Source: Furcasterigmium furcatum (lineage: Eukaryota > Ascomycota > Sordariomycetes > Glomerellales > Plectosphaerellaceae). Taken from it: a stretch of 64,000 bases of DNA. Shown here one piece after another: positions 47,408-58,711 of the stretch. Both the position numbers and the translations under genes were made by a program. The notes under the pieces were generated by a model that saw only the letters and a list, made by a program, of their open reading frames with translations, did no database searches and had not been told where the DNA came from. Position 1 is the first letter of the stretch. Every line of letters begins with the position of its first letter. The stretch lies in the NCBI GenBank assembly GCA_001599815.1, contig BCIA01000001.1, positions 5,026,934 through 5,090,933 on the forward strand, written 5' to 3'.

Positions 47408-50400
47408 TCACTGGCCGCGGCTGCGGAGGTTGAGGAAGAGCATGGTCGTGGCCGCAAAGATGACGGGCAGGACGCTCACAATCTCCGCCAGGCCGGCAAA
47501 CGCAGGCTCCAGGCGGAAGGTGACGAACGCGCCCGATGCCAGGAGGATAGCGAACACGTTGTACAAGGCCGACCAGACAAAGTTGAAGATCATGCGGTTG
47601 AACGCCACCCTGCTGACGTTGAGGAGGAAGGGGATGCCATCGAGACCGGCCAGGAGGACCACGTCCGCCGCTCCCTGGGTCACGTCGCTCGACGAGAGGG
47701 CGCCGCCCATCTGCGCTCCAACGTGTGCCTGAGCCACGGCCACGGCGTCGTTGGTGCCGTCGCCGCAGAACATGACGTACTTCTTCTTGTCCTCCATCAC
47801 GGAAGCGACGTAATCGCGCTTCTCGGCTGGCGTTCGCTCGGCGGCGACGTTCTCGGGCGGGATGCCGACGGACATGGCGACTGACCTGACGGCGCGGGCC
47901 TGGTCGCCAGAAACCAGGTGGACGGCGATTCCACGGTCCTTGAGCTCGGAGATGACCCGTGCGGCTTCGGGTCGGAGCTGGGTGCGCAGGCCGAAGACGG
48001 CAATGGGAGTGCCGTCGCGCGTGATGACGAGGGTGGTGAGCCCGCTGTCCTGGAGGCGAGTGACGGCCGGCAGGGACTCCGTGGCGGTCCAACGGGGGTG
48101 TCCGGCGCGGATGATGCCGCCCCTGAAGTCTGCCTCGACACCGGCGCCAGGGACAACCCTCACGTTACTGATTCCGTCCTGAACGTGGGTCGCCTCGAGA
48201 TGCTTGTCGACGGCCGCGGACACGGGGTGTTTACCGCCGCTCACAAGAGCCTTCGAAATAGCAGCGGCTTCCGCCTGGTTGGCATCGAGATACTCCTCCC
48301 CAACGACATCCAGGTCGCCTTCGGTGATGGTACCGGTCTTGTCGAAGATGACATCGGTGCACTTGCGGGCTCTCTCGGTACACTCGGCCGACTTGATGAT
48401 GATGCCTCCCCTGGCGGCGATACCCCCAGCGATGACCAGGACCATGGGCACGGCGAGGCCGAGGGCGCAGGGGCAGGAGACCGCCAGGACGGCGACGGCG
48501 TAGGTGATGGCATCCGCAACAGACTTGCCGGTCGAGTAATTCCGGACCTTCAGGCCTACGACAACCCAGGCGATGAAAGAGATGATAGCGGCGGCACTGG
48601 CGGCGGGGACGAACCAGCTCGCGACTTTGTTGGCGAGATCCTGCAGTCGGGGCTTCGAGTTGGCGGCCTCCTCGACCAGCTTGGCAATGTCCGTGACGGT
48701 GTTCTTGCCGGGGAGGCGGGTGAGCTGCACCACGACCGTGCCGTCGCCGTTGATCGTGCCCGCAATGATGTGGTCTCCGGGCTGCTTGAGCACGGGGATT
48801 GGTTCTCCGGTCAGCATGGACTCGTCGATCTCGCTGGACCCGTTGAGGACCAGACCGTCGGTAGGCACGCGCGAGTGAGGAAGGACCTTGAAGTTGTCGC
48901 CGTACTGCAGGAGGCGGGCATCGATCTCCCGGTCCTTGCCGTCCACCGTGAGAACGGCCGTGTTGCTGAGCAGAGACCTGAGGGAAACGGCCGAGACCGC
49001 CTTGTACCGTGCCCACATGGCGATGAGACGACCGAGAAGGATGAGAGTGATCAGAAGAGTGCTCGTCTCGAAGAACTCGGACGTCTCGAGAGGCTGACCC
49101 GCCATGCGGAAGGAAAATCCCACGATGGAGTAGAGGAAAGCGGCCGTGATGCTGATGACAACCAGCATGTCCATCTCGAGAACATGGCTGTAGATGAGGG
49201 CAGAGATGGCAGGCTTGTAGAACTCGGGGATGGCGATGAGCTGGACCAGGATGGCGAGAGCCAAAGACACGCCAGCGGCCTTGGTTTTTTCGGCGACCCG
49301 CGTGTCACCCCAAGCCAGCACAGCGACGGGAATGGTCAGGATGGCTGCCACGGTGACCTTCCACAGGAGATCGAAGAGCCTGTTCCGGTTGCTAGACAGC
49401 GTAGGGTCGGCCTGAGGAGGGGCCAGACCACCCGATCTGTTGCCGATCTCGTCGAAAAGATCACGGGCCCCGATCACGGCAGGGTCGTACGTGAACCTAA
49501 CGAGATTCTTGTCCAGGATCCCGACATCAATGACGCCGTCGAACCTGACGTCCAGGAGGGCCTTGGCCGCAGGCCCTAAAGCCAGCACATCCAGGGTGTG
49601 GTCGCCACTGCCGGCCACCCTGGTGCAACGGAACCCAGTGGCAGTCTCGGCGGACCGCAGGACCTCATCGGCCGTGTTGACGGACGTGTCCACATAGAAA
49701 TCGGCGTTGCCCATGACGAAGTTGACGCGAACCTGGGACACCCCAGAAATACCCTGAAGGGTCTTGGCCATCTTGTCACCACATCCGGAGCAGGTCATGC
49801 CGCTGACAACAACGGCGACCGACTCCGAGCCCATGCCCTTCTCGGGGTCCTGTTCCTTGCTCCGGATTCCGAGCACATTCGGGGCCGCCTTTCTGGGGAG
49901 GCCCAGGCCGACACCGTGACCGCCGTGGCCGTGGCCGTGGCCATGGGCATGCCCATGCCCGTCGTCGTGCCCGTCGTCATGCCCGTGATCATGTCCCGTG
50001 CAGCACACATCCTTCTCATCATGGCTGGAGTGAATGGAGAGCGCATCCATCTTGGATTCCTTGGGCGACTTGCGGCGGCTCTTCAGAACCCCATGCTTCG
50101 AGTGGTGATGGTGCCCGGCGCGATTAGTTGCCGTCTGCTTCTTCTTCTTGTCGCTGTTGCAGCAGGTGATCGTCTCCGAGAGGCCGGTGTCGAGAATGCT
50201 GCGGCAGATGCAGCGGGCTTGTTCGAGGTACGCGCTGTACTGGTCAAAGGCGCGACGGAGGTGTGTATTGCAGGCGGACTCAGTGTGATGACCGTGTTGA
50301 TCGTGGGAATGCTCATGGTCCTTGGCTTCTGTGGTCTGGATCAGTCTTGTCTCACCAGGCTGATAGTCGTGGAATGCTGTGACGTACTGTCGTGCTCAGA

Positions 50401-50822
50401 GTCTTGATCACATGCCTTCTCGCACTCAAGGGCGGCGGCTGCCATGATGCACTTTTCTGCAAAAGACTGTTAGCCATGTGTCACGGATGGCCCACGCTGA
50501 TCCGACGCAGAGGGGGGAGGATTCAGGGTGTCGACTCACCATCACAGCGTTCCTCCAGGCCACAGCAAGTAGTGGCCTCGGAGTGAAGAGAGGCCTGGTC
50601 ATCCTGGCAACAAGTGTCTGCCTTGGTCAACTCCTCGTCACAGTCGCGGTCATCGCAGCAAACAACGTCATTCTTGCAGCCATCGCCCTTGAAGGCATCC
50701 TTCTCAGAAGGACTGCAGCCTCGCGTGGGCTCAGCATGGGAGTGACCTCCCGCGGTGGTCGAAGGGCCGCCGCAGGCATCAGGCTTGCGGTCTTGGCCAC
50801 CAGAGCAACAGTCGGCACCCAT
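47408..50822 (-). CDS. Heavy-metal P1B-type ATPase (Cu/Cd exporter type, Pca1/CrpA-like)
   Basis: Exons 50822-50540, 50456-50388 and 50328-47408 encode 1090 residues. The N-terminus is extremely Cys-rich (MGADCCSGGQ, VVCCDDRDCDEE, TTCCGLEERC), followed by HLRRAFDQYSAYLEQARCIC and a His-rich run (GHDHGHDDGHDDGHGHAHGH). Next comes an HMA domain with CxxC at 297-300 (GMTCSGC). The ATPase core has TGE at 624-626, the metal-site SCPC (CPC 736-738), the phosphorylated Asp 780 in DKTGT, GGKHPVSAA and GDGTNDAVAVA. It transports soft metal ions outward across a membrane. TM7 keeps an N-x6-YN arrangement (NFVWSALYN), but the TM8 MSxS signature of Cu+ pumps is absent, so Cd2+ or other metals are possible. 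The Cys/His-rich tail suggests metal sensing or detoxification. Confidence 0.94.
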
Positions 50823-51838
50823 CGTGTCCGAGTCGAAGGCAGTTGATAATCTGATGTGTTGTGGGTTGGCTGCCGTGTATCACTTCCACGTCAAGATAAC
50901 CCAGAGAAGGAGAAAATCGGTTTGAAATCAGTCCACAGAGTCTCGGGCAACACTGGTGAAGGGGAAATGGGCTCACTATAAACACGGGGCTTCTGGGCCT
51001 TCGGGCATTTCACGCCTCATTTGTCGGCGATGCGTTCAACACCCTGCTCCGGAAACGACAAGCTCCTCAACAGGCCCAGATCCGCAAGGCGAGCGGGTGT
51101 AAGAACCATGCCACATCCCGCCCGCCCTCCCGTCGCACCATGGCCAAGAAACTCCATCCCTACGCACGAACTCCACGTGCGAGGTCTAGATTGGCCCGTT
51201 GGTCGTCCGGTGTCTTGGTATCGAGAAACGGCGCCGCGAAAGGAGTGTGGAAAATCCTGTCTCATGTATGTGTTTCCTAACGCCGCGCGGTGTATAGAGC
51301 TTCGAATTCGCCGGGAAACGGGGCCACCTCCTGTAGCGAATTCACCGAATTCGCCGAGCTCCACTCGCGGTCGGCCGGGCGCGGAGCCGTTAGGCGCCCC
51401 ACTTCTCCCCGAGCCATGCTACGGAATTGCCGTCGGCATATTCCTGCAAGCGTAGCGCCGATGATGCAAGGCTGCACACGGGAGTTTTTGGGTGACATTC
51501 CCTCGCGTTGTGAGACGCGACGGCCATCAGGGTTCTCACTCACATGAAGGTATACTGTATGTATGGTGGAAACGGGATGGACAACGAGCAAGCAGTTCGA
51601 TCCCCGCGACAGCTACCTCGCTACTACTAAGGCCCCGGTGTCTCTTGAGCCTAAAACGCCGATGCCAACTCTGGCAATTGCCGGTCAAGCACAAACGGAC
51701 CACCCGATTCTATACCCGTCCGCAAAGCGGCATACACATACACAAGACCTGTGATAGGAACATCTGGTATCATCAACCCTGGTATCAAACAGCAAAGGAA
51801 ACACCGCCGTGTCACGTCGGTCGTCAAGACCGAGCTCT
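50823..51838. other. 1-kb intergenic stretch, metal-ATPase promoter side
   Basis: This contains the promoter and leader of the metal ATPase and the 3' flank of the next gene. Frames of up to 195 codons run into the neighbouring gene in antisense. Several GAATTCG/CGAATTC sites are clustered at 51300-51360 (three within about 60 bp). No coding sequence or RNA gene is supported. Confidence 0.45.
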
Positions 51839-53440
51839 TCAAAATGCCACCCCAACGCTCGGCCCCCTGGGTCTAGATGCGTTGGATTCCCTTCCAAATG
51901 TCGCGGTGCGTTCCAGCGGCGTCGCCTGCTCCGGCTTTGTCACGGGCGTACTGCCAGGTGACCACGTCGTCGTGGGCGCCGTCTGCTCGTCCTCGGTCCT
52001 CCAAGTCGTCACGGTGATGTCCGTGTCGAAGCTCCGCCGCTCAGGTGCCCCGTCACCCGAAGGCGTGATGCACTGGTAGAACCCTTCCCTCCCCTTGACA
52101 GGCCGAGGAAGGTTTGTGACCGAGTCGAGACTGAGGTCGCGGCTGTGTTCGGCGTTACCCGGGAAGAGCCAGCTGGAGACACGAGAGAATGATTTCTTCT
52201 TGCGAAGAGGGGGGCGCAGGACCAGTGGCAACGGTGGAGCCAGTGGCATTTCCTCTCTCTCGCGACTCGGAGGAGGTGTGATGAATGCTGCGGCGGCGGC
52301 GGCATCGAGCATGGCTGTCGTGCGCTGAGGCGTGCGAGGAGGCCTAGAGGGCGCAGTATGGGGCCGGTCAGCGCCCGGTGCCAGTCGCTGAGAAAAGGAT
52401 GGCGCAGCTGGAGGTAGGGCAGGGATCGAGGGCATAGGCTCGAGGTCTGGGCAGGGTCAGCAAATGCGCGTGAAACCATCTCACCAGGTAAGCTTACCAA
52501 AGGGTCCCATCGAATGGGCTGTCGATGGCCGACTGCTTGCAGCATAGATGCTTTGGCGCTCGATGACCGAGTCGATCTCGCTCTGAAGCTGTTCCACCTC
52601 ATTCATGCTCTGCGCGATCCTCTCCTTGATGGATTCAATATTCGGCGACGTGTATGCACGAGCGCGCGACTTGGGCGGGATCCTGGGTGGCGACTCGGTA
52701 TATGTCGTTGAAGGGGAGCCGCCAGCCGGCCTCCGAGGGATGTGGAAGGACATTGAAGAGCCACTGCGCTCATGTGCCAATGTGAAATCATCGACCCGGG
52801 TGGGTGCAAGCTTGGCCAGGGGAGGGACGCCGGGAAACTCAAAGTGAGGCAGCAGAGGCGACAAGCGGTTCTGTGGCTCGTAGATGCTCAGCTCGATAGG
52901 GCGGAATTGGCGAGGTCCGGGCCGGGGAATGGTTTGCATTTGCGTGTACTGGGGAAACTGAAAGGACTCTGTGTGAAGGTGTCGAAAGTCATAGGGAGTT
53001 GATATCTGCGGCCGGCGCGGATCAGGGCTTGAGGCAGACCGAAACCGTCTCCTCACCGAGAAGCGACTGCGGCTTCCAGACTCAGAGCGCTTCTGGCGGC
53101 TCTTCCCCTTGCTCGAGGGCCAGGGCTTTTCGTCCGAATCCCAAGGCACCTGGCCTTGGTTGCCGTACTGTATGTTGCTGTGGCCATAGTGAGGGGCCGG
53201 CGTGCGCGTGGGCTGCTCGTGCAGCGCTCGAAAGGACTGCTTCTCGGAGAAACCTTACCCCCAACTGTCAATACATCTATCGCATCTGCAAGCTGCTGTT
53301 TTACTTCGCGGCACTACAATGACCGACTTACCTCTTCGTGACTTGTCATCGAGACGGCCCGTCAACGGCGCACAACAGTGAGAAACGGAGGAGAGGCATG
53401 ACGCATATGCCTCTGCAAGCATGCCACTCATGCCCTTCAT
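51839..53440 (-). CDS. Unknown Pro/Ser/Arg-rich protein with a short coiled coil
   Basis: I do not recognise the family. Exons 53440-53332, 53253-52498 and 52446-51839 encode 490 residues. The first intron needs a non-standard AAG acceptor (GGGTAAG|GT). This joins DDKSRRG to FSEKQSFRALHE in frame and avoids an in-frame TAA. The second intron (GTAAGC...CCCAG) is normal. Exon 1 is short and Cys-containing (SVSHCCAPLTGR). The middle is basic and Pro/Arg-rich with the modules RPIELSIYEPQNR and LLPHFEFPGVPPLA. A predicted coiled coil follows (SIKERIAQSMNEVEQLQSEI). The C-terminal third is Ala/Pro-rich, then basic (RKKKSFSRVSSWLFPG), and ends with many Thr/Ser. It has no membrane helix or catalytic motif, and is probably a disordered scaffold or regulator. 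Confidence 0.65.
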
Positions 53441-55058
53441 AACTGCATAGGAGATGCCTTCATACCGGTGCTGGGGGCAGCCAAAAAAACGAAAGACGAC
53501 CAGCGATTTGACCAACGGGAAGAAATGAGGTACAGCGGAACCGGGACACTGGGAGAGGCGGGATTAAAGAGGATTGGACCGGGCAACGACATCAAGTACA
53601 CGGGAAGGCAAGCGACTAAAAGGGCGATGCCCACAGAAGCAGCACCGGGAACCCTCCTGGATGCGCATCTCGACTCGTCTTCAGCAGCTTCATAGGCCAA
53701 GCTGAGAGCAGACTGGCCCTCGCAGTTCGCTGTGATGGTGTAAGAGGAGGCATCTGATAGGCCGTGGCCGCGGAAGCCGGGGCCAGTAGGCGCTTAGAAA
53801 GCCGTGGTGTGGTCGGATTCGGATGGCTGGCGGCACACCATCAGATTGGCAGCCCCACCGCCCGTGTGAGATGAGAACAATAGCTCAGCGAGTCGATGTC
53901 TTAGAATGCCTTGGTTTAGGCACTCGAAACCAGCAGTTCGCTGCCACAAGTCCCCGAGAAGGGGGTCGCGTGCACCCGTCGGATTGGGTGAGCAGCGAGC
54001 GCTCCCAGGCGTGTCGGTGTCCCTTGTATTTCGCCTGTGGATGGATTATCATCACAGTCCGCGGCGGTCCCGTCAGATCCAGAGGCCGACGCGTTCAGCC
54101 CCCCGAAACGTCAGCGCGAGCGAGGGCAGATGTTGTGAGCAATGAGCAGCCGCGGCAGACCCCTGTACGTGACGGGCTTCGTGGAGGAGCGGGAGAGGTG
54201 AGGTGCCGTCTCGTCCAGCGCGAACCTGCATGTTTGCTGGCCCTCCTGTCCTGCCCTGACTGGTGACAGCGTTCAACGAAAACCGGGCGGATGCAAGGCA
54301 CCGCGGCGGCGTCGACGCAGCAAGCCTAAAGGTCTCGTCGCCCGGACAGAGGTTGGGAAGCGATGCATCATCCCCTCGCCCTCCAGTCAGTGTCGATATT
54401 AATCGGCAGCCTAATGTCTTCGGCTTGCCAAACAGGAGGGTTGGACAGAGGCGACGGACGGACGGGGCGGCGGAGTCCGTGGAGTGTGTGGCCTCCCACT
54501 TCGCCTCCGCCTTCTAAGAATACCCTCGTTCTGAATCATTGACGTCGGCCACGATCGGGTTTCGATCCATTGAGCGTCCGAGGGTTCGTCTTGTCTCCTT
54601 CACATGCTCGGAGAAATTTTCGGCTGAGCCACCATGTTTCGACAGTGGCGGCTTGGTCGAGAGCCGGCGCACTTCGTATTGTGCGAAGAAACATGGCTCT
54701 CCAACTCTCCTGCTGAAGAATCCGACAAGTGGACCGACTGCCCGGACACAATCTAGTCAGCTGATATCCCACGTGAGCAGGAAGAGGCGATAACGTAAGC
54801 CGTCTTGCTCTTGACCTCCGCTCTTATCGATAACGGCGCTTGTTCGGAGGGAGAGCTCGCTCGGTGGTCGGAGCCCAGAATTTCGAGCACCAAAGTGAAC
54901 ACCTGGCTCTCTGTTTGCTGCAGGTGACGTACAGACGACTTGTCCACAAGCACCCGAGTCCCCTTTGTCCCGCCGCAAACCACTCTCTTTCCGACAATCA
55001 ACTTCCCAACCACATATCTTCTAGGCCTTTGCCTCTGCTTGTTGCGCCCGTCGTCGAA
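53441..55058. other. 1.6-kb divergent intergenic stretch
   Basis: This lies between the starts of the unknown Pro/Ser-rich gene and SEC62. A frame at 53437-53700 on the minus strand reads hydrophobic for a stretch (GIALLVACLPVYLMSLPG) and could be an alternative upstream exon or a small membrane peptide, but support is weak. The segment 54900-55058 is the pyrimidine-rich SEC62 leader. Confidence 0.45.
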
Positions 55059-56389
55059 ATGTCCACCCCTCCCCCTCAGCCGCCTCCCGGCGAGGGCTCT
55101 GCTCAGGGCCCTCCTCAAGGCGCCCCTCAAGGCCCTCCACAGGGCATGCCCATGCCCATGCCCGGCCAGAAGCCGACTCCCGAGCAGATCCAGGCCATGC
55201 GACGCCAGCTCGCGGCCGACGCCGAGAAAGCGGGCATGACTGTTCCCGAGTTTGTGGAGCAGCTCAAGCAGAAGGCTCAGGCACAGAGGATGGCCGCCAT
55301 GCAGCGCGCCCAGGCACAGGGCCAGGGACCACCTGGACAGATGCGCCCAATGCCTCCCGGCGGCGGGCCAGGTCGCCCGGCTGGTGCTCAGCCTGTGACT
55401 CCGGGGCCTCCCAACCCCAAGGCCATTGCGCTGGCGAACTTCCTCCGTGGTCAGCAGCTCAAGCCGCGCACCTGCATCCTGAACGGCGAGCGCAAGGACA
55501 TGTTCAGAGGTCTGTAGCCCCTGCCCTGCCCTGCCCCCCAATGCCTTGAGTACCCGCTGACAGAATCTACAGTAAAGCGAGCTTTGCGCGCCCTCCAGTC
55601 TCCGGCATATGAGAAGGCCCGGAAGAAGAACCCCCTCCTTCCCGAGATCACCGACCGTGCGTCCCTCGAGAACACCTTCAAGCTCCTTCCCATGTCCATG
55701 CTGGCCCTGCGCGTGGTCAAGTCCGATCCCCACGCTGGCCACGACCACAAGAAGCCCAAGCGCGTCAAGGGCCTATGGACCGTCAAGATTGAGCCTCAGC
55801 AGGAGGCCAAGGAAGAGATGTACTACGTCTGGTTCTACGAGGGAAGCCAGGTCATGCGCAAGGTCTACGCGGCGCTGGCCCTCATGGTCATCTTCCTGAT
55901 TGTTTGCTACCCTCTGTGGCCCCTGAAGCTTCGCCAGGGTGTCTACTACCTGTCTTGGGGATTCCTGGGTCTTCTGGGCCTCTTCTTCCTCATGGCCATC
56001 TTCCGAGTCATCCTCTTCTGCATCACTTACTTCGCCGTACCCCCGGGTCTCTGGCTCTTCCCCAACCTCTGGGAAGACGTATCTTTTCTCGACAGTTTCA
56101 AGCCTGTCTGGGCCTGGCACGAGGTGAGTGTTCCCGTCATTTCCATTCTGCGCCGTGTTCGGCAGCTAACATACGGTAGACTGCGAAGAAGGGCAAGAAG
56201 AAGAAGGCATCGGCGGCTGGGGCCGGCGGCAGCGGCAAGGCCAGCACCGTGTTCACGGCAGCAGCCGGACAGCCTGCACCCGCGTCGGCTACGACGACAG
56301 CAACGGAAACACAAGTGGCGTCTCAGCAGCCTGAGCACCGGGCTGGGTACGTGGCTCCGCGCGTGGAGGAGCTCGGCGACGACGAGTAG
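55059..56389 (+). CDS. SEC62: Sec62, ER protein-translocation subunit
   Basis: Exons 55059-55509, 55573-56123 and 56180-56389 encode 403 residues. Sec62 works with Sec63/Sec61 in post-translational import into the endoplasmic reticulum. After a Pro/Gln/Gly-rich start with PQG repeats (APQGPPQGMPMPMPG), the conserved N-terminal domain has NFLRGQQLKPRTCILNGERK in part (LRGQQLKPRTCILN) and YVWFYEGSQVMRKVYAALAL in part. Two transmembrane hairpin segments follow (VYAALALMVIFLIVCYPLWP; YLSWGFLGLLGLFFLMAIF). A downstream amphipathic region, PGLWLFPNLWEDVSFLDSF, is highly typical. The third exon is read in another genomic frame than the second and encodes a Lys-rich tail (KKGKKKKA) ending VEELGDDE. 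The first donor is unusual (GTCTGT), but the junction restores FRVKRALRAL. Confidence 0.95.
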
Positions 56390-57308
56390 GGGGTGAAACA
56401 GCCTGAAGCTTCGTTCGGCCTGGCCTCACAAGGTCGTACAAAAACGGCTTCCACGGTGCATCGCACAGTCGGAAGGGAGTTGGGCGTTGGTTCACTGTGT
56501 ACATTCAGTCAAAATCGTGGGCATCCGTGCAATAGGCGCAGTAAGTCAGGCGGGCCAGTGGAGGAGCCATAAGAAGAGATCCCGTGGATGTTTGCTGCCT
56601 CAGTCACCGCAGTCTCTGCAAGTGAAGTGTCATTCCGCCACCGTCCGTGGATGCCCCAACAAGGTCTGGCAACGTCGACTCGAAGCTATTGTGAAGTGGC
56701 GTCAATGTGATTTGAGGCGTTGGCCCCAATGTTCCAGAGCAGGAGGTTGCGCACGGACCATGGCCAGCTGCTTAATTGGCAGGTGGCTCCGGCTTCCTCC
56801 TGCCCCAACCTCAAAGTCGCCTGTCAACACTTTCTCATTAAGCAGCCACGAACTGGAAACTCATCGCCATCTCTCCGATACGTCCTGCATCTTCGGGGAC
56901 AGCTCTCCATCTCATATCTCATCGGAAGAGACTACGGAGACATCAAGCGGGTGCTGTTCACCTCGCCAGCCGGCTTCGGTACAGCTCACCAGCCGCTCCA
57001 AGTAATCTCATACCCTTGTCACACGAGCTTGTCCAGCAAGAAGAATCCATCGTCAGCAGTCAACGAGGTGAGTAACCTGGCTCATCTACGTCGATGGCTT
57101 GCAGCCCTACACGACCAATTGCATCTCTCGGGTACCCACAGACCGCTCTTTCGTCCCTTTTTATTCTCCCTCCCTTTACTCGGGAGTCTCAGGTTGTGAG
57201 AGCTACGTGTGCGGAGGATCACGCCACATCCATTCTTCCTGAACTCTATCGATCTCTCAGCTCCATAGCATCCGATACTGACACACGTCATCAGAGCGCC
57301 TCTACGAG
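56390..57308. other. Intergenic between SEC62 and the BTB-bromodomain gene
   Basis: 919 bp on the same strand direction. A 172-codon plus-strand frame (56487-57005) is Ser/Arg-rich, has no recognisable motif and ends before the next gene; I treat it as chance. The last about 200 bp are C/T-rich and probably the leader of the downstream gene. Confidence 0.45.
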
Positions 57309-58711
57309 ATGACTGAGCCGTCTCCTGCTCCCGCCGTCAACGGCGGCACCTCACGGGAACTGTCTGGAAGCTTGAATGGGGCCAGCATCGGGCCGCCCAG
57401 CCAACCAGTCGTGGCAGAGGAGCCATTCTCTTGGCTGTGAGTTGCAGGCACATCATGGCGGCCACATCAAGACTGACACATGCAGGAAACCTCACGTTCA
57501 CTTTGTCGTCATCATGGTCGGCCCAGACGAGGTGCCCTTTGGTATTCATCTGGACTTCATCCGCTCTCGGTCTACGTTCTTCAAGAAGCAGTTCAAGGCA
57601 GATGAGGCGCAGACCATTGAGCACATCATCAAGTTGAAGGACACAACACCAGAAATCTTCGGCTACGCCCAGAACTTTCTCTTTACCGCGGAGGTGGTCC
57701 CCGAGTCGGGTGAAATTCCCTCCTACGAGACCTTGATCGGCCTGTGGAAGCTGGGCTACTCACTTGGCATTGATGGCCTCTGTGACAAGACCCTGGAGGC
57801 AATGCTCGAGTGCCGTCGCTCGACTGGGAGGATTCCCGCAACGCCCCTTCTGGTTCAGGTATGGCAAGACACACCTGAAGGCTCGTCTATCCGCAAACTC
57901 CTGCTCTCTTGGGCTGCCGAGTATATGCGATCAAGCGACGGTCGCCAGGAGTTTGCCAGGAGTTTGCCCCAGGAAGTCCTGAGTGAGCTGGTTGTTACCA
58001 TGAGCTCCCTGGACACGCAGCCTGTTGTTCAAGCCCCGCCCGTCAGCAAGCATGCGTCCAGCGAGCCGGTGGCCCGCAAGAGCGTTCACTACCTCGAGGA
58101 CGATAGTGACGACGAGAAGCGTGAGAAGAAGGTCCGACGCGTCTCGGGTCCCACCACACCGTCGTCGGTGCCGCCTTCGCTCTTGGAACGGAAGCCCCCG
58201 GCAAACCGCAAATTCGTCAAGGCTGCTCACCCTAAGCGCCGTTCTAGTGGGGCCCTGTTGCTGGCAGACGGGGAAATCACCACCGAGAAGAAGGTGGAAT
58301 TCTGTGCTGATCTCCTGGAGAGAATGTTATCGGGACCTGGTATGTTCGATCTCCGTATCACTCATCCGTACATCGGAAGCATAGTTAACATGCTCAGGAT
58401 TCTGGACGCGCCTTGTGGGACCCTTCAAGGACCCCGTAGATCCTGAAAAGGACCAGGTGCCCGATTACTTTGCGAAGATCAAGAAGCCGATGGATCTTCT
58501 GACCATCAAGGGCAAGATGGACCGACGTGAGTACACCTCGGAAGACGAGTTCGTCGCCGATGTGCGCCAGATCTTCGACAACTGCTACCTGTACTGGAAG
58601 CGGGGCGATCCCATGTGGGCGGCGTGCGAGAAGTTCCAGAAGACATTTGAGGACAAGTATTCGCAGATGACGAAGCATATCGCTAAGCTCATGCGAGAGC
58701 CTGTTGAGTAA
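57309..58711 (+). CDS. BTB/POZ domain plus bromodomain protein
   Basis: Exons 57309-57436, 57486-58339 and 58398-58711 encode 431 residues. A BTB/POZ fold covers about 45-150 (HVHFVVIMVGPDEVPFGIHL; IIKLKDTTPEIFGYAQNFL). A Ser-rich and basic linker follows (about 225-300, SDDEKREKKVRRVS). The bromodomain begins FWTRLVGPFKDPVDP and has the ZA-loop pattern VPDYFAKIKKPMDLLTIKGK and DVRQIFDNCYLYW. The residue after NCYLY is Trp 394, where most bromodomains have the acetyl-lysine-binding Asn of the YN pair. Acetyl-lysine reading may therefore be altered or lost. The BTB part should mediate dimer or partner binding. This domain pairing is unusual and I infer a chromatin-associated adaptor. Introns are 49 and 58 nt, and the second separates linker and bromodomain. 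Confidence 0.9.

Noticed and set aside
47918..49579. 553-codon frame antisense to the metal ATPase
   Set aside because: Shadow of the ATPase exon; Asp/Gly/Arg-rich composition and no recognisable domain.
49915..49995. Apparent microsatellite of GTGGCC/ATGCCC units
   Set aside because: It is the coding sequence of the His/Gly/Asp-rich metal-binding run of the ATPase, not an independent repeat.
53437..53700. Hydrophobic 87-codon frame upstream of the Pro/Ser-rich gene
   Set aside because: Could be a separate small membrane protein or an extra exon, but no splice joining it in frame was found and the next gene has a suitable ATG at 53440.
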